From assembly GCA_963978905.1 (NCBI GenBank), contig OZ022256.1:12817501-12881500 (forward strand): a stretch of 64,000 bases of DNA. The letters run 5' to 3'. Positions 27,212 to 40,900 of this stretch are shown here, in pieces. Position 1 is the first letter of the stretch. Each line of letters starts with the position of its first letter. The position numbers and the translations under genes were made by a program. Below the pieces are notes generated by a model. That model was not told where the DNA came from and did not search any database. It saw nothing but the letters and a program-made list of their open reading frames with translations. The stretch is from Trichostrongylus colubriformis. Its lineage: Eukaryota > Nematoda > Chromadorea > Rhabditida > Trichostrongylidae.

Positions 27212-27770
27212 AGAAATAAGTGATGGGATGTCAATCGGCGCCAAAGCGGAAGTTCATCAAGTTTGAAGCGGTTACCGTAATCAGGGCCTGTTGGCAACAG
27301 ACTCGCCTCTTCACCGTCTTCCATAAAAACCTTCCCATTTCCAATTGAAGGGCTCTTCAGCGCAACGTAATGGGTATGGAATTTTACTATAAGGAATTAG
27401 GTACCAAATAGTGAAGTACGATCTGTCGGACCTCGAAGGCATATTTTTTTAGAAAAACACTGCATTGTGGGGTACTAGTCCTGCGCGAAAGGAAACAAAT
27501 TGGATTCGGAAACAAAAAAGTGAAGTCAATTGAACACTGCTTCTGTCCGGATTATGTTAATCCTGTTTGTCGGACGAGCAAGGCGCGGTCCCAGAGGAGG
27601 CTCTTGCGGCGTCGTGAAATATGTGTCGACGTGAGCGGCATTTTCACGTTGAGCGCGATCACAGGTGAATGTACAGAGCGTTACTTCCTTCTGCACCTAA
27701 TCCCAAGGTTGCTTGAAAGTGGACAACTTAGCAAGAAGAACCGAATCTTTCCGTTTTGTGTGATTTTATG

Positions 27771-28447
27771 AGGTTGTCGGGAAAGTTCTTTCGTTTTTCA
27801 AAAACGTGTTTTTTCCCTAAAACTGCTTTCCAGCGTTTCTTCTGCACATATATATGTTGTACAAGGTCTCACGCATCTATAGGTATTATTGTCCTTCATC
27901 TCCCGGATAACCTTTTTCGGCAAAATAAATATATCAAAAATCAATGTCATCTTCATTACCGTAGGTTTTTTTTTTTTTGAATGGCGTTAGATAGGGAAGG
28001 GAAAAGATGGTGATCCGATGGAGCACTATTAGGGCTAGAAGGTGGATGGGGTAGCACTTCTCATTCGAGCTCGAGAATTTTTTGGCGAGTCATTTTTTCG
28101 TTATGTGGAAAGACTTGCCAAAAAATTGACTCGCCAAAAAATTTTCGAGCTTGAATGGGAAGTGCTACCCCATCCACCTTATAGCCCTAATCTTGCTCCA
28201 TCGGATCACCATTTTTTCCCTTCCCTATCTAACGTCATTCAAAAAAAGCCTTCGGTAATGAAGATGACATTGATTTTTGATATATTTATTTTGCCGAAAA
28301 AGGTTATCCGGGATATGAAGGAAAATAATACCCATAGATGCGTGAGAACTTGTACTACATATATATGTACAGAAGAAATTGCTGGAAAGCAGTTTTGAGG
28401 GAAAAAAGCAAGTTCTTAAAAAAACGAAAGAACTTTCCCGACAACCT
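27771..28447. mobile_element. Foldback mariner derivative
   Basis: 677 bp bounded by AGGTTGTCGGGAAAGTTCTT and its complement. Almost the whole element is an inverted duplication: each arm is about 310 bp, with a spacer of about 45 bp near 28090-28135. The right arm encodes [17 protein letters not shown], the end of a mariner transposase catalytic core, so two copies of a mariner 3' part face each other. It cannot encode transposase itself. Confidence 0.85.
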
Positions 28448-29609
28448 AATATGATGTTCTGATAGCTCACCTAAACCCAGCACTGATCGTTTCATCTAGC
28501 ACTCTCCACTTTCCCTCAGGCACTTCACGAGCAGATTACCGAGGGAAGACATAGGGTACGACTCGCTTGATACTGAGAAACACATCCGATAATAAGCACA
28601 CTCTCCTACAACGCACTAACCATGTGCACCCACTATCAGTCTATAGAGCACTGTACTACCAACACCAACTGTATTACGCCATATCACATATATACACGAC
28701 CCAAAAAACCTGCTCCAACAAACGTCCTGCACACATGTTCCAGTCGGTTCTTAGAATCTATTATCGTCGAAAACAGTAATAAACCGTCCTTCAGTCAATA
28801 CAACGAGCGCCATTTCAGAATTCGTAAGTCAATGCTCATAAGAAGGTAAACGAAACGAGAACTGTAACTTCTCAATACTCGAAAGCAGAGGACTGCGACT
28901 TCCTGAGCTTCAGCGAGATGAACACGGTGTTCTCCTTTGCAGATTTTCAATTGCGGTTAATGATTGGTGAAGAGGACGGTGAAATAAACGTGGCCATGGA
29001 TGTTTCAATCTTTTAACGACAGTTGCTCCTTGAATTGGCAAGATTATCGATTAACCATAGGATATATTTATTTGATAAAATGTGAATATAGCCATAGGAA
29101 CATGAAGATAAGACGTCACTAAAACGAACCACTTGGATGGATGAGATTTGGGATGAGGGAGAATTAGTGTCAGCAGAGGAGAAGAGACGCACATAATGAC
29201 GGCAACTCTCATCTGCTCGCACTCGTTTGTATACACACACCTTTCCAAAAAAATACCGCTCACACAGTTGCAAACAAAGCTGTTACGTATCAGGGGTGAC
29301 GGAAAATTAAACTTAGAAATATGATTTCAGAAGAATCTCCAGTTCGGCCATATTTTCATAAGCTCATTTTGAAAGTGACTCACTAGATATTACTGGAAAT
29401 CATGGTACGGAAATAAAGCCGTGTGTGGGCAACGTGTATTGGCTACTTGAAAATAGTTAATAGGAAAAGATCGCTTTGAAGAAGACTTAGCCATTTCTCA
29501 TAAAGTGTGGCTATGTCTCTGTAGCTCTCTACCGACCTCTTTCTCCTCCACATACACACTTTCTTAGTTCCCGTCTGCCACAGCATGCCAAGTATGAACC
29601 CAGTGAACG

Positions 29610-29790
29610 TAGGGCCGCGCGCGTTCTTACTCAGCGCGGGCAGGGCGTGGCTGCGCTCACAGGTGGCGAGGCAGTGTGGCAAAGGGGAGGTGCTCATACC
29701 ACGCAGGCAACGAGGCACGGTGGCATAGGCAGAGACTCGAGCCACACTGCCACGCCCTGCCGCCAGCACTGCAGAGTATGAACGCGGCAT
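29610..29790. repeat. Palindromic MITE family, copy B
   Basis: Left end GGGCCGCGCGCGTTCTTACTC, right end CAGAGTATGAACGCGGC. The interior also pairs: GGCAGGGCGTGGC with GCCACGCCCTGCC. Confidence 0.7.
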
Positions 29791-31785
29791 AACTTGGGGT
29801 GTCTATGAGATAGTTAGTAAACTCAGGACTAATAATCGCACCGATCTCGAAGTTGACGGGTTACTGTTCACAGCTCACTGATTCTAGACGCTCATGGTGC
29901 TTTGGGCTTACAAACATTGAACCCGATCTAATACTATGCGGAAGTGTCCATTTTCTAATCTCGGTTCCTGTCCTCTTGTAATCATACATTTGCCAATGAT
30001 CCCGCTCTCTTTTATCCAGGCACAAGCTGTCATGGTCCGTTGAAGGGGTTAGAAATGCGGTTCAGCCGGCAAACTGTGGTGTAACTCGAGCATGATACCA
30101 TCGAGAGCCCGGAGCCCAATCACAATCATTTGAAGACAGTGGTAGGAGTAACCTGGGCAATGAGAAATTCGTGGAGTGAGTCACCGAAGTGGAAACGGAC
30201 GAAGGCCATATGTGGCGACATCCCCAGTAAAAGTAGCTCTCCTTGACTTCGTAGGAGACATAGCGTCTAACAGGCCAGGCCTTTCATAATGCAGCCCGCC
30301 TCCTAGGGTCGACTTCGCCAAACGATTATTGAGGTAAGTGATAATGGAGTGATACATATCGTATCGATTGGAATTACTCTGTGCACAACGTGTCAGTCGG
30401 TCAGGTATCAAATAGTGGAATGAATGATGCAATTGAATTACAGCCCATTTCACAGCGCTAGATAGGGCGTGGCCTAAGTGGCGAGAAAGACAGTGAGGGT
30501 GTGTAGCGGGGTGAGAGAATTTAATACACCCCCACCGGGTGGGGGTCGAATGGTCGGATTTTCGCGCGACCGCCCGCGGCGAATACGAGTTGTTTGTAGT
30601 ACTGTCGGAAACAGTAGCAACCACAACTTATAAGTACTTCCGGAGCTTCCAACCTGCAGTCTTCAGAGGTCCCTCACGATAATAGCCCACTGCATACAGA
30701 GCAGAATTGCAACCGACTGCAGCAAGTCGTGCTGACGGCGCCGCGAAGCGAAAATTTGACCAATCGGCCCCACACCCACTCTCGCTCAAGTCCGTAGGCA
30801 CGCACTATTAAGCGCTCCAAAATGGACTGTACCCCTACTACTGTCTTGTTATTGAATTTACGTTCAATGTTAATTTATTAGCACATTTTCAATACAGAAT
30901 ACCATCCTGATTTTCTGAATTTGTGACCTTCTGTTGACATAGATGTTTGGCTGTTCACATCAGAAACAGGACAGTTAAAACACAAGAGAAACAGAGTTTC
31001 CCCTGCATCACCATCAAATGATAGAATTGGTTAAATGGTGCCACTTCATCGTCCAGCTGGTGCTCAGTGAAACGAAGTTTTTTTTTGGAAAATTCGATTG
31101 TTTCTTTCATTCGCCTTGTTCCGTCGCAGTTTCCTATAGAACGAAGATGTCAAAAAATCTTTTAATTTTTAAAGCATATTCAAACAATAATTACAAGTCA
31201 GTCGTAGTTTTGTGATTCGTAAGCGATTAAAGATTTGAATAGAAATCATCAAAAGGATCACAATCTTTGATAAGAACATGAACAGAGGCAGAGAGCACAG
31301 AAGAGGAATGGGAAGAGTGCATGTTAAGTGAACACAAAAAGATGTGCGATTCCACGCAAACTCTATCGACTACGAAATCAATGCATATTGATTACATAAT
31401 TAATGTTCACGTATTTAATCCTCCTTGGAATTGTCATCGACGACCATAAACAATTTTTGCACGAAAATCGTGAATGAATCTGAAATAACAAGAAATCAGC
31501 TACAAATTACGTTGCGCTCAAAAAAAAAAAAAGAAAAAAAAATCGAAAGCATGAGAAAAGGCGTCACAATCTGTCTGCGTTTTTCACTTCGAGACAACCA
31601 GAAATTAGGCAACGCCTTCTCCGGTAATCACGTCCGCTTGAGGGAGGAGACTATTTTGGTGGGCGGGCACTTTTTAACGAATGAAGTCTTTGCCCTGTTT
31701 TTTTTTTGAGCCACGAATATGAAAAATGATCTTCTGCTGCCATGAGGCGCTATGTCTCTCTCACGACACGGAATAGCCCATCCAC

Positions 31786-31791
31786 TTTATT
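31786..31791 (-). terminator. Polyadenylation signal of the transporter gene
   Basis: AATAAA on the minus strand, about 115 bases past the stop codon at 31906. It implies a short 3' UTR and supports 31906 as the real end of the coding region. Confidence 0.6.
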
Positions 31792-31905
31792 GTAAAAAGT
31801 CCTTTTAGAAACTAAGTGGTCATAGTTGTAACGGTCCCCTCTGTCTCATACAATGACTCTGCTTCTCTGCAATGGAACGACCGAAATTTTCGAATCGCTT
31901 GGCAC

Positions 31906-34900
31906 TCATTTAAACGAGGGGTCATCAAACAAATGAGATAACGAACCAGTCAAGTTGTCGACGAATTTTGGTTTGTTTTTCCATGCGATGAAAATGAGGT
32001 AGACAGGTACGGCGGACAGCATAATCATTAGACCGATTGCTGAAATTCGATTATTGTGCCAATAAAATCTTACGAAAGGGAAGAAACCAATTTGAACTAT
32101 TTACGATAGAGATGTTATGTTTATTTGTGTACATAACAAACCGGGGATGTACCCTTACATTAGAATTTCGTACCACGGCGAGCGTCGCGCGACGTGATGC
32201 GTGCGAAAGGTGGGTCCTTGAGCGATCACATGGAGAACTATGGGACCCGACTACATACAGATCCTTGGCTCGCACGCATTGATATCCTAACGTGAGGGTA
32301 CGCATCCTTTCCATGCAATTGACTTAGAGCCCCCAGAGAGCGGGTGGATGTATATCGCTAGGACAGAAACGTCGCGTGGCCGTGTTCGGCACGCGACGGG
32401 ATGGTGCGAGCTATGTGCACCTTATTAGTTGAGTCCTGAAGCGATTACGCATAGAATGAGGCGTCGCTGTCATCGCTCCAAGACCCATCCAATACGGCGC
32501 CCATAGCTCGCACCATCCCGTCGCGTGCCGAACACGGCCACGCGACGGTTCTGTCCTAGCGATATACACCCGAGAGCGGGTATGGGCTACCCATAGTTTT
32601 TAGGCAAAATCAGATTGTTATTTTCAAAAATGGCCATGGGATTGAGTTTTATTAGGTTGTAAGGAAAGTTCTGGCCGCTTTTTCGCGTTCGCAAGATAAA
32701 TTCAAATATCAAAGCGCGTTAACCTGAATCAGCTGACATATTGTGCTCGTTAGATAGACAAAAATTTGCTCTTTCTAAACATATGTTTTATTTGGAATGC
32801 CACAAGATTTTCAAATTATTAGGGAAATTTTAAAGTACTGCGAAAATGGCACTTTTAAGATGACTTCACTTCAAGAATTCTTGTTTAGCCGAGTCCCAGC
32901 GAAGGTGACCACAAATGTGAATACTGCAAGAGGAGGGGGTGAAGCATTGGATGGAACACGTTGTCCCTGGTTTCTGAAGTGCATAATGAGAACGAGCTGC
33001 TTGGATTTTCAATTGACTAAAACTTTAACTTTAACTAAAACGGCAAAAGGCGATGAGCGTCCATATTTGCAGGAGATATCCACAAGTATTGCTCCTCAAC
33101 AAGCAAGCTTAGTTGACCACCTCAAGTAGCCTTGATTTGGAAAAATTCAAAAAAATGGGTACCGTGGGACCCCTCACGGCAGTCATGCGCAAGCGCATTT
33201 TTCACAAATCCTCTTCCACTAATTGAAGCAGTTGCAGGGTAAGGACCTTACTCGTCCATCATGTTCATCAGATCTAGCGCTAACCATGCCCCACTTCCCG
33301 AAACATCTGGACAGCTCCTTCAGTAGCAGTGTGTTTAGAAAGAGTGGCGATTTGGAGTCGACTTTTTTTTTCATTTCGCGCAATATAAATTATCAGCCCT
33401 TTATCAAATTGAGGTATATAGGTATGCATAATGTTGCCAAGAGTGTAGCGAATCGAATGGTGCATGTTCTCTGAGAGAAGATGCACTCTGAGCCGAGTTA
33501 TGGTCTCTCGAAGTTGAAATTTCAAAAATCGGCCAAAACTTTCCTTGCAACCTAATATATAGGTTACTACAAGGATGCTGAGTTATGGGCAAAAGCTTCG
33601 GTGTCGGACAGGACTCGAACCCGCACCTGCAGTAACTTTCGCATCGCGAGCTGCGGCGATAAACAGCAGTTATCAAAAATTAAAAAGTATCTAATATATA
33701 GGCTTTTTCATGGATGCCATCAGGAATAATTCTTTTGGTTGTTATATGGCTGTAGAGGTGCCAAGTTGTGTATAAAGCAGGAGCGGAGTGAAATGTCAAA
33801 AAACCCCGAAACTTCACTGAAGGGGGTGGGGTAACGGCCAACAAACCGTGAACGTTGTCCCGCCCACACGGTCATAGCTCCAATTCAAGGAGCTTGAAGC
33901 ATGCGCTCTAAGGCAAATGGCGCATACATGGTCTTGTCAAACACCACAAATCATTAACAGTGCACAAGTCTCCAAAACACATGTATGACCTACTCCCATA
34001 AAGAAATGTGGCGCGACAATGTAAAGCAGCGTTCATGCTCGGCGACTGGATAATCTTGAAAAGATTGGCGTGTGAAAATTTGTTTAGTTCGTGCCAGCGT
34101 GTAATACACACATCGAAGACTGGAAACAAAACGCAGACTGGTTTTTACTTTTGTCCTATAGAAGGCGGTTTAAGTAATACTTCGATTTTCCTCCAGTGAG
34201 GCAGCGGCCGTCGCGAATTTTGTCGTGCAGGAAGCGTGAAGTCAAGAGCCTGCCTTCATACTCTGCCGCGGTTGCGTGCTTGCCGGCGGCACCGTGTGGC
34301 CGCGTTCGCCGGCAGCTGGGTAAGGTGGCGCGGGCGGAGAAGCAGGTACGACGCCGTCACGCCTTTCTGCTGGCACCGCGGGTATAAAGGCAGCCAAACC
34401 CAACTGACGCTAACATGTTACAGGTAGGAGCATTCGGAAAATGTTAGCTACGTCAGTTGGATATAAAAATAAAACGAGGAAGTGTAGCAAGTATCCTACC
34501 AGTATCTTTAGGTGCACCCATGATCGGTATGATCACCAGGGCAGCACATCCGGCTAGGAATATTGTTGGCCATATTAATGACACCTGAAACACGGTGTAC
34601 AATCACGAAATGATCAATAAAATTTGAGTCTCCGAAAAATTCATCCGAAGGAAATCAAGAGACCCTCAAAAGTATCATTTGAGTTTATTGAAGAAATATT
34701 TTGGAGTCTCAATCGTTGTTGAGCATTCAGATAATTATTGAATCTTGAAGTGTTAGATGACCCATATGCTACATAATGCGGTGTGCATTCGCCTGTCTCA
34801 CATGACTATCGTAGCGATTGGATGATCAGATTCAATTTCTAAACGACTTTCAAGAAATGCCGACTGTATCAGAACAGTGGATCAATTTAGCAAACGAGTA

Positions 34901-37900
34901 AGCAGTTCAAAAAACAACTTGATTTAAGTAAACTTTGGTTCTGTTTGGGTTTCGAGAACTGACTAACCTTAATAGGCCTTTCAGCATTAGGCATTGTTTT
35001 CCTGAGATAAAACAGTGCAGCTATTGCGGCACCGATAGCCAACCAGTAGGTGATTTGAATATAATTGATAAGTGAGTAGACATTCTTTGACAAAACGAGA
35101 TAGCTGATTGCGAGGCCTCCCTGAAAACTGGTATGATGCATAGGGTCCCTTGCTTGAAGAACACCGCCCAGTCTGCGGGCTCCGCCCATCCTACTGGTGA
35201 TAGAATGATTTCTGGATCATACTAGTGAAACTTACAGTGAGTATTACTGCAGGAATCGGTGTTCGGGTATGTTTGTTGATCATTGTCAGAACTTGGGGCA
35301 TCTGTCCTTCTCGGGCTCCCACATAGAACAATCTGCAATATTTCTCTAATGAAAATTGAAATATTTTCTGAACAGCAACACATGTGATTCGTTCTGCCTA
35401 GGATCTCTTTTAATATTGGCCACGGTCCTGCTTTTTGCAGGGATTTTACAGAGTTGATTGAATGGGACCTCGTATGAGGTCAAAGTAACATAGTCACCTT
35501 GACGAAGTGAAAATCACTCCATTTGCTGATCCAATGGTTGAGCAAGCGACGAACAGTGGCATACAAAATGCAAGTGGACCGAATAATTTGTTCGCGAATA
35601 ACTGAAATCCAAGAGCTTGGCGTGAGAAATCCAAAAAAAGGGGAAAAAAATTCTTCTCATGTACAAGTTCTTGAAACTCTACTCAATAAGTAGGCCCGTT
35701 ATTTAGAAGAAACGAAAAGTCATAGTTTTTATAAGTAGCTACTTACCACGGCCACAGCTGGGCTTTCGAGCATTTCATCAGGTGAAATGGCTGTGTAGAG
35801 AGCGACATTGGTGAGCACATAGATTATCGTGCATGATGAGATCGAAATGGCAATGGCCAATGGGAGATTCCTGAAGAATTCTCATTCATTTTCAGTGAAA
35901 TGTTCGAAATAATAGTTAGCAGAAAATATTAACCGCTACTTTATGACAGCTTTAGACCGCGTTCATACTTTGTGAAAGCAGGGCATGGCTGCTTCACATT
36001 CAGAGAGACAGAGTGGCACGGGGGAGGTGCACAGACGACGCAGGCAAAGAGACAGGGGAGCAGGCGGGGACGCAGAGACATGCAGCCACACCCTCCCGCC
36101 GCACCGCAAAGTATGAACGCGGCCTTAAGCTGCTCGTCCACTTCCACGTTCCGCCCTTTTTACTCTACTTCACCCCTTGGCAGTGGTCATCAGTGTGTGC
36201 ACTACAGATGCCCTTCCACAAATAGCCATCGAGAGCTTCCGCCCCCGTGTTCGCGAGCTGTTCGCGCCCACTTCACTCCATCTCTGGGGTGTTTCATCAA
36301 AGGTACCTTCTCATCCACATTACGTTTATGATACTTATTTTACACTTTATATTTTAATTTTACGCTATTATTCTTCTATTATATTAATTTTGCATTTTAT
36401 ATTATTATTTGATACATAGCTGGTATTACTATTTGTTATTTTATTTTGTATGTTGTGTTTATTTTGTATATTGTTGCATTTCTATTTATTGTTTTATCTT
36501 ATACATTATTATATATATCTTATTTATGCTAATATTTAATCACTTTTGTGTGTGGTGCGGGAGGAAGCGATGCAACGTCTCGTCGTCCAATCCCTGGCTT
36601 TTATTCCCTAGCGCACATATGTTGAAAAGGGCATCTCACCTAAGCAACTCTGTGGAATTTTTCAAAGTCAATCTGCACATTCAAGCGTATATGCCTGCCT
36701 GGGGGTCCTCGCTGATGGGAGAAGACCCAGCTGAATCTCACTGATAGTTGGGCGTTGGGGGGGGGGGGGGGGCAGATCAACCACGCTCTATTGCAGACAA
36801 TAGGGTGTGTAGAGACCGCCTTCGAGCACCCGACTACCAATGACATCCACCTGTTTCTCCTCCCTTCAGCGAGCGCGAACGATGCCTTTAAGCCCTAGTG
36901 GGGAAACAGAGAGGTTCTTTTCCTCTTCCAGGCTTGGATAAAAGTAGAAACAATAAAGGGTGAACCCTCGCCGCAATAGCACCGTTAACACATTGGTGAC
37001 CGCGCGTTTTTTCACGTGTCTACCACGTGGGACACCGCGCGCTCGCCTATGCCGAGAATTGCGTCCCAGCATTGAGACGCATTGTCTCAGAAAGCAGTTT
37101 TTGATACCACCTTTCCAAACTCACTGAATTTCGCGCCTATCTTGAGCGCTGATACAAAATATTGAGTGCAGCGAAGTTTTAGATATCTCTCGAGGGCTTG
37201 AGTAGGAGATTACTGCATGGTAGTGATGGGATGTGCTTCACCATGTGATGGGCATGTGAAAAGAGTCGCCGTCTGGCGTCTCGAGCGAGTATAAATATCT
37301 TAACTAAAAAATGATTCATTTGTTATGCGTGTTACTAAAAAATTTGTATATTCTAGGTCAGACTTATCTTCTCAAAAAAAGCACTTTTCCTAAGAAGATC
37401 ACCTCTAATTTACCAGAAGCATGAAAAAAAAACTTATTGAAGAGATGTAGGCAGACCTATTCTTACCCTACACACCCTTGTGCGTACTGATCAAAATTGT
37501 AGATTATTGGTAGATCTCAAATCATTTGATAAAAGGAATTATCTGTACTGTATCTTACCATTGGGACGCATTGTCCCACGCGGCAAGAAACGTGCGTCCC
37601 AGCCTCGGGACGCAATGTCGCCAACGTCTCGAAGGAATCGTCCACGGAAAAATTAGTTTTTGTATACCCATATATTTATGTTGTATTAGCCTTATGTGGG
37701 CCTCATGCAAAATTTCACGCGAAAAAATGTAAATCTGGCTGAGATAGCACAAAGTACGTCCGGGTGGGCGGGGCCTCCGAGTAAAAGCCTCGTCCCGTCG
37801 TCCGCCACCGTTGGGAACGGAGAGTGGGACTGTTTACGTAACTTCTGTTCCCACAATGCGTCTCCGACAAGCAAGCCAACCTTTTGGGATTCTGCAGCTC

Positions 37901-40900
37901 TTCAACGATAAAATTCAAAAAATTCCAGCCGGAGTAAGCAAAGAGTCCTGAGTAGAATGCAATGGATACGGTAGAGAAGTCTCTAGAAGTGTTCTCGAAG
38001 ATGTTATCGAATGATTCACGATATTCTGGTTTTCCTGCAAAGAACGTAGATAACGTGCACGGAGGGAAGGTACAGCATGAAATGCTCTTTTTTACCGTAC
38101 CTGTCAGCAACAATACCATTCCTGTGCCAATAATCAATACTAAAGCCAGCACTTTTGCTATCGTGAAAAAGTCTTGCACGAACGTTGCAGCGCGTACTGA
38201 TATGCAGTTGATGGCGGTCATCAGCACTGCAACATTCAATCGATAATTTTTTAGTGATAACTAAATTCATAGAGTGATTCTAAATTCTGAAAGATCGATT
38301 CAATGGCATTCATCAGCCGAGGTCAACTTGCGACTTATTTGGGTGTGAATCTTCAGAACAGGGTTTCGCAGTGCGGAAACGGCAGGTTACCGTGCCCGAA
38401 ATAAGGTGAAGGGTACGGTAACCGCCCCAGGACCCGCCCATATAAAATCCCGCAGCTTGCCTTATTAGCATGCCGTGTTGCAAAATCCTGTTTCAACAAT
38501 ACACCCCCAAAATATTTGTCAGAGCGGTCAGACTGAATTTTTGATTTTGAAGGTTTTCGCAAGGCGATCTTCACAAAGTCTCAGTTATAATTCCAATACG
38601 CTTCACGACCGCGCGCGATTCAGCTCGGCTTTTCCAAATGATACATTCAGACCTAAATCTATTACACAAATCTTCGGAGATGAAAGTGAAACAAGCAGTA
38701 AAACATACCGATCAGAAGTACAGCGAGCAATTCAGGTACTCCATCCGGTGGATCACATTCAGGATAAAATGGTCGCAAAATGTACAGCGCAAACGTCAAA
38801 GCCACGATTGTTATCGTACATGGTCTATAATAGGGTAGTGGTTGATTTATCCAATGGTACAATCTTTTGGGCCATCTGGAGTAGCCATATCACTCTTCAT
38901 TCCATTTCAAAGCAATGGCCTGGTGGCATCCATTTTTATGTCTCCAGTTCGACTGAATATCAGTTGTACGGCCCGAGTGGTAGGCCAGCCCGCGACTTAA
39001 TTTTCATACAAGGATGCAAGGAGCACATGCCGTAATGTGCGACGTAGCGCCCTAACCGCACGTCAAGCTCAACTGCTCTTGATGAAACGTGAGGTTGTTT
39101 TCGTACTTTGCGGGTCTGCCGGCGGTAACTATTGCGACGCGCTCTCATGTTGAAATGTGACCCAAACCGTTTCATTGGGCGATGACCAAGACCATCTTCT
39201 TCCCTTCTAATTCTTTCTTTCTTTTCCAAATTTTCTATCTTTCGCAACATGATTATACTCAGAACTCTGCAAGTTTTTCCGGTGATCATCTGTTATTCTC
39301 ATGGCTGTGGTTTAAACATTCGACGAAATGAAAGTAAATGTAAATGGGTCATGTATTATAAATAGAGCACGTTACAACAGGCGCTGCCTCAGTTGCTTAA
39401 TAGCTTGGGGTGGTATCGAGCAGTATTACGTGGACAATAGGTGGGGTAAATAGGCATGCGATAAACAATCGGTCAGTGGGGAGGTGACTGAGCAGTTACT
39501 ATCTCGAACTGAAAAAAGTACCAGGAGTTCCATCTCATGTCGTTCGCGTACCTTCTCGAAACTCCTTCTGAGAGTGCAGGTTAGGGCCGCGTTCATACTC
39601 TGCGGTGCCGGCAGCAGGGCTAGCTGCTTGTCTATGCGTCTCCGCGTATGCCATCCTGCCTCGTTGCCTTCGTCGTCTCTGCACATGAACGTAACCACGT
39701 CCTGCCGGCGCTGAGTATAAACGAGGCCAAGACACTCCGATTACATCTCGCGCCGAAAGTACCTTATGGCCTCTATTGTGAGTTGACTGTGCGCAAAGCG
39801 GCGTTTTCGATGTCTCTTCGAGCTGAACCATTACGGGTGTCTCGGTTTTCACATCCCTCCTTACCTTAGCTTCACTCTTGAAGTTACATTCCGTGACAGA
39901 TCAGGGTAAGTCATTGCCCCAAGCAGATAAGGGGTCCGAAAAGAAGTTGAGGGTGTTTCACGCCTCCAAGACGTATGATGAGGGTGTAGGAGCATTTTGG
40001 CTGAGAAAATATATTGGTCATACTATCGTACGCCAGTGACTAGTGCGCTACGCAGGTCTGTCGCTTTTTGCGTCTGCTGCCTTTTTCGATCGCGTGGTCC
40101 CTCCTCTCTCACTTCCCTTTATACTCACGATCAGAAGCTCGCCCATGGCTCGTCCCTTGTACGCTACTTTCTGTGTTTTCGAAGGTTTATTTCCATTTTC
40201 ATAAATTTTATCTCGGTCCAATAAGCAACTTCGTATGCAAGCGCACAATCACACCTATACATTCACAAACATTAGATGAATAGCCATCCATTCAAAGCAC
40301 TGTGTAAAACAGTTCCACCATTATTGTTTTTCTCTGTATTACCACTTTTAAGATACCGCGAAGAAATGGAGATTGTGTAGTCAAACTAGTAATAATTACA
40401 TGACTGCAACACCGTCAAAAACATTCGTAAGCGGTAGTCCATTTCACGGAATAAGCAGTGGAACTGAATTTCTCAAAGGGAAAAAGTAGCAGCCATACGG
40501 AAAGAGTTGAACAATCAATACTTCGCCATTTCAGCGAAATTTAAAACATCTCAAGACTTATGGAAGCACATCAGTGTAGCTCCCAAAAGATAAATCTGTG
40601 CGTGGTGTATCGTTAGAACAGCATTTCGCGCCATGGCGCGCAAGGAGCGTGGTGTAATTGGGTCCCAAAGCGATTACCTGTCTTGCGCCTTATTTGAGGA
40701 GCTATCATCTTAGAACCTCATAAAATACGAGGTATGTACCCAGCTCGGACGTATCGCGTCGTACGCAGCACATCCTACATTTTTTAATATTGGCTCGAAG
40801 CTGCTTACCTGACAACAATGGCTTCAATCCACAGACGCATGAATGCTAAAAAAGGTCCAAACGCTTCCATAATGTACGCATAATCACCACCAGACCTTTT

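Larger units (their letters stand above)
27212..31780. other. Intergenic region between NPP and transporter genes
   Basis: About 4.5 kb with a foldback mariner derivative (27771-28447), a palindromic MITE copy (29610-29790) and a low-copy repeat near 30130. Sequence 28966-29016 after a TTTGCAG would read as a short terminal exon (FQLRLMIGEEDGEINVAMDV then stop), but nothing links to it. No supported gene. Confidence 0.45.
32040..34499. other. Transporter intron 12
   Basis: A 2.5-kb intron filled with repeats: a 66-bp-arm inverted repeat (32350-32567), a mariner-like element (32654-33553), a SINE (33557-33665) and a palindromic MITE copy (34245-34395). No host coding sequence. Confidence 0.6.

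Noticed and set aside
27212..27244. Longer NPP start giving 11 extra residues
   Set aside because: That frame starts with TTG, which is not a normal nematode start. ATG 27211 leads directly into the signal peptide.
28966..29016. Short terminal exon after TTTGCAG, considered as the end of the gene starting at 21404
   Set aside because: Seven kilobases away with no intermediate exons, and phase could not be tested.
30181..30624. 147-codon minus-strand frame
   Set aside because: GC-rich chance frame with no motif, no linked splice sites and a low-copy repeat at one edge.
33597..33665. Possible tRNA gene
   Set aside because: Has a B-box-like segment but no acceptor or anticodon stem pairing, and a second copy with the same non-tRNA tail marks it as a SINE.
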